The notes below the pieces were generated by a model, which saw only the letters and a program-made list of their open reading frames with translations, had not been told where the DNA came from and did not search any database. Shown here piece by piece: positions 12,071-15,681 of a stretch of 15,681 bases of DNA (position 1 is its first letter; every line of letters starts with the position of its first letter). The translations under genes and the position numbers were made by a program. The DNA is from Thermoproteota archaeon (lineage in GTDB: Archaea > Thermoproteota > Methanomethylicia > Nezhaarchaeales > WYZ-LMO8): NCBI GenBank assembly GCA_011605835.1, contig JAAOZJ010000129.1, positions 1 to 15,681 on the forward strand, in the 5' to 3' direction.

Positions 12071-13486
12071 TTAACGAGCCTTCGCGAGTTTCCTGAGCTC
12101 CTTCAGTCCCCAAGCCAAGAGGGACTCGGCAACCTTCGGCTCCTCAGACTCGGCGTACACCCTCACGACGGGCTCTGTGCCCGACGGCCTTATCAAGACC
12201 CAGCCCCTCTCGGTAATGAACTTTGCCCCGTCGATCCTGATGACCTCCTTCACGCGAAGCCCTCCTATGCTCCGAGGTTCTAGGTCCGCGAGGAGGCCTC
12301 GAACCTCTTGAGGCCTATCGACCTCGACCTTCCCCCTCACGCTGTACATAATCTTGATCTCCTTGCTCACTTCGCGGACGAGCTCTTCGATCCTCCTCTT
12401 GCCGGAGAGGGCTAGGGCCTCGACCAAGTAGAGGCACGTCAACACCCCGTCCTTCTCGGGGATGTGCCACTTATACCCGAAGCCACCGCTCTCCTCGCCA
12501 CCCATGATTGCCTCGCCCATTAGCAGGTGGGGCGCTATGTTCTTGAAGCCGACTGGTACCTCGTAGACCCTCAGCCCGTTCTTGGCTGCTATCTCGTCGA
12601 CCATGTGCGTCGTGGCAACGGTCCTCACAACCCCTCCCCTTACTCCCTTCTCGAGCATGTGCCTCAACAGTATTGGAAACAGAGTGTTCGGAGTGACGTG
12701 GGCCTCTGAGTAGGCCGTCGCCCTGTCGCCGTCGCCGTCGGTCGCGAGGCCCACGTCCACGCCCTCCATGAAGTCCTGCATGTCTTGGACGGACTCAGGC
12801 AACGTAGGGTCCGGCGTTAGGCCTCCGAAAGCTGGGTCCTTCTCACAACGCATGCGCTTGACCTCGCACCCCAGCCTCCCCAAGGCCTCGTCCAGTATGC
12901 CCGCGACAGAGCCGTGCAGGGGGTTCACTAGGACCCTTAAGCGGGCCCTCTGAATCGCATCTCTATCGACGAGCGACGAAATCCAATCCAAGTACTCCTC
13001 TCTAAAGTCCACGTAGGCCACAAGCCCTCTCCTATCAGCCTCCTCTATGTCCGAGGCTCTGACCTCCGCTTGGATGATGAGTTTTTCGATCTCTTGAGTT
13101 ATCTCCGCCGAGGCCGGACCGCCGTAGTGGGGTATGAACTTTATCCCGTTGTAGTCGGGGGGATTGTGGGAGGCTGTGATCATTACGGCGCCCCCAGCCC
13201 TCAGCCTGACGGTCGCGAACGCAACGAGAGGCGTCGGGACGTCGGTGGCAGTCATGTAGACGGGCACGCCATTCCCGGCGAGAACTTCCGCGCACGCCTT
13301 GGCGTACTCCTTGGAGCCCCTCCTAGAGTCGTACCCGACTACGACCCCGTATCTCGCGAGTCCTCTACTGGCGACGTAATCGGCTATCGCTTGAGCGACC
13401 ACCCTGACGTTGTTGACCGTGAAATCAGCGCTCATCAAGCCCCTCCAGCCATCAGTACCAAACTTTATGGACAAGTCTATCACCAT
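12071..13486 (-). CDS. Phosphoglucomutase/phosphomannomutase family enzyme
   Basis: A 471-residue alpha-D-phosphohexomutase. The phosphoserine is S106 in TASHNP. The metal loop is DGDGD (250-254). The sugar-binding loop is GEESGG (330-335), and the phosphate-binding loop is RPSGTEP (433-439). The N-terminal KFGTDGWRG block is complete. These enzymes interconvert hexose 1- and 6-phosphates and archaeal members often accept both glucose and mannose. Start: ATG 13486 (GTG 13483 next). The frame is open back to 13732, but that 82-residue extension lacks family similarity and overlaps a remnant gene on the other strand. A TATA-like TTTTTATG (13529-13536, minus) lies about 45 bp upstream. It could feed GDP-mannose or UDP-glucose synthesis for the glycosyltransferase nearby. 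Confidence 0.93.
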   Translation of the reverse strand: MVIDLSIKFGTDGWRGLMSADFTVNNVRVVAQAIADYVASRGLARYGVVVGYDSRRGSKEYAKACAEVLAGNGVPVYMTATDVPTPLVAFATVRLRAGGAVMITASHNPPDYNGIKFIPHYGGPASAEITQEIEKLIIQAEVRASDIEEADRRGLVAYVDFREEYLDWISSLVDRDAIQRARLRVLVNPLHGSVAGILDEALGRLGCEVKRMRCEKDPAFGGLTPDPTLPESVQDMQDFMEGVDVGLATDGDGDRATAYSEAHVTPNTLFPILLRHMLEKGVRGGVVRTVATTHMVDEIAAKNGLRVYEVPVGFKNIAPHLLMGEAIMGGEESGGFGYKWHIPEKDGVLTCLYLVEALALSGKRRIEELVREVSKEIKIMYSVRGKVEVDRPQEVRGLLADLEPRSIGGLRVKEVIRIDGAKFITERGWVLIRPSGTEPVVRVYAESEEPKVAESLLAWGLKELRKLAKAR

Positions 13487-13526
13487 ACGAGTTAGGAAAA
13501 GGGGTTGAGTAAGTGAATGTCGGCGA

Positions 13527-13538
13527 GCATAAAAACTA
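13527..13538 (-). promoter_or_regulatory. Likely TATA element of the phosphohexomutase gene
   Basis: The minus strand reads AGTTTTTATG. It predicts a start of transcription near 13507 and a leader of about 20 bases without a clear ribosome site. Confidence 0.4.
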
Positions 13539-13583
13539 GTCTGTTCTGTGAATTCGAGATAATACCGCCAACCGTTTTTATGA

Positions 13584-13825
13584 GGCGGGACTAAGCTGTG
13601 GGACGCGAGGCTCGAGGGCCTTAGCGTTAAGAAGAGCGTCAAAGCCCATTTTGCTTTCACATCCTCTGCCGAATGGAGGGGCTCGAGCTCAAGGGGGTAG
13701 ACTTGGCCAGAGGGCTCGTGGAAGCAGGGCACGAGGAGGGCTCAGCAAGACGTCTAGTGTCCATTCGTGAAGGGTTACCTGACCAGGTGTGCACTCACGT
13801 AGAGGCAAGGGCGCTGGGGATGTAG
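13584..13825 (+). pseudogene. Remnant gene broken by a one-base frameshift in a G run
   Basis: Two plus-strand frames join into a convincing protein if one G is added to GGGG (13677-13680). The first (13584-13697) reads KLWDARLEGLSVKKSVKAHF then AFTSSAEW and stops at TAG 13698. The second (ATG 13673 to TAG 13823) gives a 50-residue peptide with LELKGVDLARGLVEAGHEEG and LVSIREGLPDQVCTHVEARA. Restored, the junction reads SSAEWRGLELKGVDLARG. Codon choice matches the neighbouring genes. The first part has no ATG, GTG or TTG start after the TGA at 13581-13583, so the 5' end also seems lost. A TATA-like GTTTTTATG (13574-13582) precedes it. The family is not recognised. The second part alone could be a short intact gene, and a sequencing error in the G run is also possible. 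Nothing else is seen in 13487-13895. Confidence 0.5.
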
Positions 13826-13895
13826 AAGATCTTGCGAAACCGGAGGGACAAGCGTTACCCATTCGCCCGTCGCCTTGGTTGATCAAGTCGACCCT

Positions 13896-15278
13896 TCATC
13901 CGAACCTTTTTGAGGTCACGTACGCTAAAGGCGCTAGATAGACGAGCGACCACAGCGCCAGCACAACGTAGAACCTCCAAACAGCTATCACCAAGGTCGA
14001 GAGGAGGAGCAACGATAAGAGGAGCTCAAGCTTCGGCAAGGCCCTCGAGGCCCTTTTAGTGGGGCCCTTGGGCGTCACCCTCCAGCCATAGCCGACTTTC
14101 AAGAGAGGCTTTAGCGAGGCAATAAAGACGTCCAAAGCCATAGCTACTGCAAGGGCCGATGACCTTCCGAGGAGTCTTATCCTCTTGACCAAGCTGTAGT
14201 CTCTTGAGGTTTGCCTCAGGAGGTTACGACCGTAAGGGATCAACAACGCCGCTCCGATGCCCAAGAGGGGTAGCAAGGGTAGGAGGGGTGGTTCCCCCCC
14301 GAGGAGGACCAGCACCGGCAACGCGATGATCGACAACCCCGCTAGGGCCAAGCCCCAGTACTGCGTTAGGTATATGAGCAAGCTGACCCTCTCGAGGGGG
14401 GCTAAGTTTGAAGTAACGATGGCCTTCGCGTGCTTCAGGAATGTTTGACTCACGCCGTAAGCCCATCGCTTCTGTTGTTTTTTGAAATCGCCGTAAGTGG
14501 ATGGGTGCTCGATCCATATGGGCACCTCATCGTTGTACACGACTCTACATCCGTTAAGCCTGAGTCGAACTCCTAGCTCCACGTCCTCCAAGAGGCAACT
14601 CTCATCCCACTTCCCGGCGCTAAGGAGGGCTTCTCTTTTTAAGATGCATCCACAGCCAATGAGAATCGAGCTCTTAAACGCTGCTTGAAGTCCTCGGAAG
14701 AGCCCGCTCGTGAAGAGCTTTTGCCCGAAGCTTATGGCTTCGGAAACAGGGCTCTCCCCAGCGTTTAATGGCTCCCACCTAACGACGACAGCAGCAACGT
14801 CGTCAGACTCGCGCAGAGAGGGCAGCGCATTAATCAGGAAGTCCGGCGGCAGTATGCTGTCAACGTCCAACACTACGACCACATCGCTCTCGATCTTGAG
14901 GGCTTCATTGAGCGCCCCAGCCTTAAACCCCTTGGGCTCCCTCCTGTGCACGAAGACCACCTCTAAGTCTTTTCGAGCCCTGTCGCACACCTCCTCCATG
15001 GGTCTAGGATCCTCGTCATCGCAGACCACGACCACCTTTATCCTATCTTTGGGGTACCTGAGGCGCTTTATCGAGGCCAAGACCCTTTCGAGGAGCAGTG
15101 GCGGTTCTCCCCTGACGGGGATGTGGAAGGCGACCGTCGGCGACTCCGGGAGGTAGCCCTTAGGAGTCGAGTATTTGGAGGAAGTCCTCGAGAGCCACAG
15201 GTGGTAGCCCAAGTAAATGAGCTCCACCACTACCAACAACGACAGTAGGACCAGCGATGCCGCCGATGCCACTTCCAT
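13896..15278 (-). CDS. Membrane processive family 2 glycosyltransferase (cellulose synthase-like)
   Basis: A 460-residue enzyme: an N-terminal membrane helix (about 6-28), a cytoplasmic GT2 domain (about 48-280), and a C-terminal group of about four to six membrane helices (about 298-455). Catalytic motifs are DDED (87-90), DVDS (138-141), LLED (229-232, general base) and QQKRW (268-272). The Q..RW motif marks the processive or CESA-like branch that makes and extrudes polysaccharide, as in hyaluronan or cellulose synthases. The product is unknown; an exopolysaccharide or a lipid-linked glycan is likely. There is no PilZ domain. Start is ATG 15278; the minus strand has a weak TATA-like CTAAACTCTAAACAC at 15306-15320. 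The upstream zinc-ribbon gene is 53 bp away on the same strand. Confidence 0.9.
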   Translation of the reverse strand: MEVASAASLVLLSLLVVVELIYLGYHLWLSRTSSKYSTPKGYLPESPTVAFHIPVRGEPPLLLERVLASIKRLRYPKDRIKVVVVCDDEDPRPMEEVCDRARKDLEVVFVHRREPKGFKAGALNEALKIESDVVVVLDVDSILPPDFLINALPSLRESDDVAAVVVRWEPLNAGESPVSEAISFGQKLFTSGLFRGLQAAFKSSILIGCGCILKREALLSAGKWDESCLLEDVELGVRLRLNGCRVVYNDEVPIWIEHPSTYGDFKKQQKRWAYGVSQTFLKHAKAIVTSNLAPLERVSLLIYLTQYWGLALAGLSIIALPVLVLLGGEPPLLPLLPLLGIGAALLIPYGRNLLRQTSRDYSLVKRIRLLGRSSALAVAMALDVFIASLKPLLKVGYGWRVTPKGPTKRASRALPKLELLLSLLLLSTLVIAVWRFYVVLALWSLVYLAPLAYVTSKRFG

Positions 15279-15331
15279 GATCTCGAGTATACTTCTAGCA
15301 CTTAGTGTTTAGAGTTTAGCTGTCCCGCCCC

Positions 15332-15610
15332 TTAACCCTCTTTTACCTTGCCCTTCCAAGCACCTTTGGGCTGATAGACCTTGTCGACGAACCAAACGCT
15401 CCTACCGCCGATGACCCTGTAGTGATACTCGCTTTTAAAGCGCGTAATCTCGTTTTTGTACTCGTCAAACCTCTTGAAGACCCTAATCTCCGTGTCCCTC
15501 CTACGAACCCTGTTCTTGCATATGGGACATTGGTATATCCTAGTCAATGTGAAGAACTTCGAGCCGCAGTTGCCGCAATTGTATTCATGGATCTTTATGA
15601 CGTAGTTCAC
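15332..15610 (-). CDS. Small zinc-ribbon protein, function unknown
   Basis: A 92-residue protein with a treble-clef or zinc-ribbon knuckle pair: CGNCG (C12, C15) and CPIC (C28, C31). After the ribbon comes a long basic segment (NRVRRRDTEIRVFKRFDEYK) and an aromatic C-terminal part (YHYRVIGGRSVWFVDKVYQP). It resembles small archaeal zinc-ribbon proteins that bind nucleic acid or partners, but I do not recognise a named family. Start is GTG 15610, five bases after GAGGTG, an unusually good ribosome site for this window. It lies 53 bp upstream of the glycosyltransferase and may be co-transcribed with it. Confidence 0.75.
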   Translation of the reverse strand: MNYVIKIHEYNCGNCGSKFFTLTRIYQCPICKNRVRRRDTEIRVFKRFDEYKNEITRFKSEYHYRVIGGRSVWFVDKVYQPKGAWKGKVKEG

Positions 15611-15681
15611 AGCACCACCTCGAGGAAAGCAGCGGAGCTAAGTGAAAGTGCGCGATGAGAGACTTTTGATTTTGTGTGAAA

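Noticed and set aside
13487..13732. 82-residue N-terminal extension of the phosphohexomutase
   Set aside because: It has no family similarity, crosses the likely promoter, and the family N-terminus KFGTDGWRG begins right after ATG 13486.
1..15681. CRISPR array, intact insertion sequence, rRNA or tRNA
   Set aside because: I saw no regularly spaced repeats, no transposase motif and no tRNA or rRNA consensus anywhere in the window.

Overview
The window looks like chromosomal DNA of a hyperthermophilic crenarchaeote, probably of the Desulfurococcales or a related order; I cannot name the genus. The gene content supports this: an Nre DNA-repair protein, a PhoH-type ATPase fused to a KH domain, a tungsten-type aldehyde:ferredoxin oxidoreductase, HEPN/MNT genes and a PD-(D/E)XK coiled-coil nuclease. 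Arg codons are mostly AGG/AGA, TTG and GTG starts are common, and many genes have an A/T-rich TATA element 25-35 bp before the start with little or no leader.

Layout. 1-1121: a possible end of an upstream gene, a small Lys-rich protein behind a strong TATA box overlapped by a 9-bp palindrome, a poly-T terminator, then about 600 bp without an intact gene that holds a probable decayed ORF and a promoter with a structured leader. 1122-2503 (+): a retropepsin-like aspartic protease and a stand-alone asparagine-synthetase-type ATP pyrophosphatase with a C-terminal zinc ribbon. 2550-4013 (-): coiled-coil PD-(D/E)XK nuclease, HEPN protein and MNT nucleotidyltransferase. 4137-5297 (-): PhoH/KH ATPase. 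5421-7484 (+): a protein with a ribbon-helix-helix-like N-terminus, and Nre with a zinc finger and a C-terminal PCNA-binding motif. 7592-9792 (+): a 16-cysteine polyferredoxin translationally coupled to a tungsten aldehyde oxidoreductase. 9842-11024 (-): GalT preceded by an overlapping small leaderless gene. 11125-12026 (+): an MJ0936/YfcE-type phosphodiesterase and a small alpha-helical protein. 12071-13486 (-): phosphohexomutase. 13487-13895: a remnant gene broken by a one-base frameshift in a G run. 13896-15610 (-): a membrane processive GT2 glycosyltransferase and a small zinc-ribbon protein.

How the parts may work together. The polyferredoxin and oxidoreductase almost certainly form one complex that oxidises an aldehyde (or reduces an acid) with low-potential electrons. 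GalT, the phosphohexomutase and the GT2 enzyme suggest sugar-nucleotide and surface-glycan metabolism, though they are not one operon. The nuclease-HEPN-MNT group resembles a defence or toxin-antitoxin cassette. No CRISPR array, tRNA, rRNA or intact transposon was seen.

The points most worth a second look are the structured leader of the protease gene with two mutually exclusive pairings, the glutaminase-less AsnB-like enzyme with its zinc ribbon, the nuclease-HEPN-MNT group, the palindromes at the promoters of gene 1 and of the oxidoreductase operon, and the two decayed ORFs.
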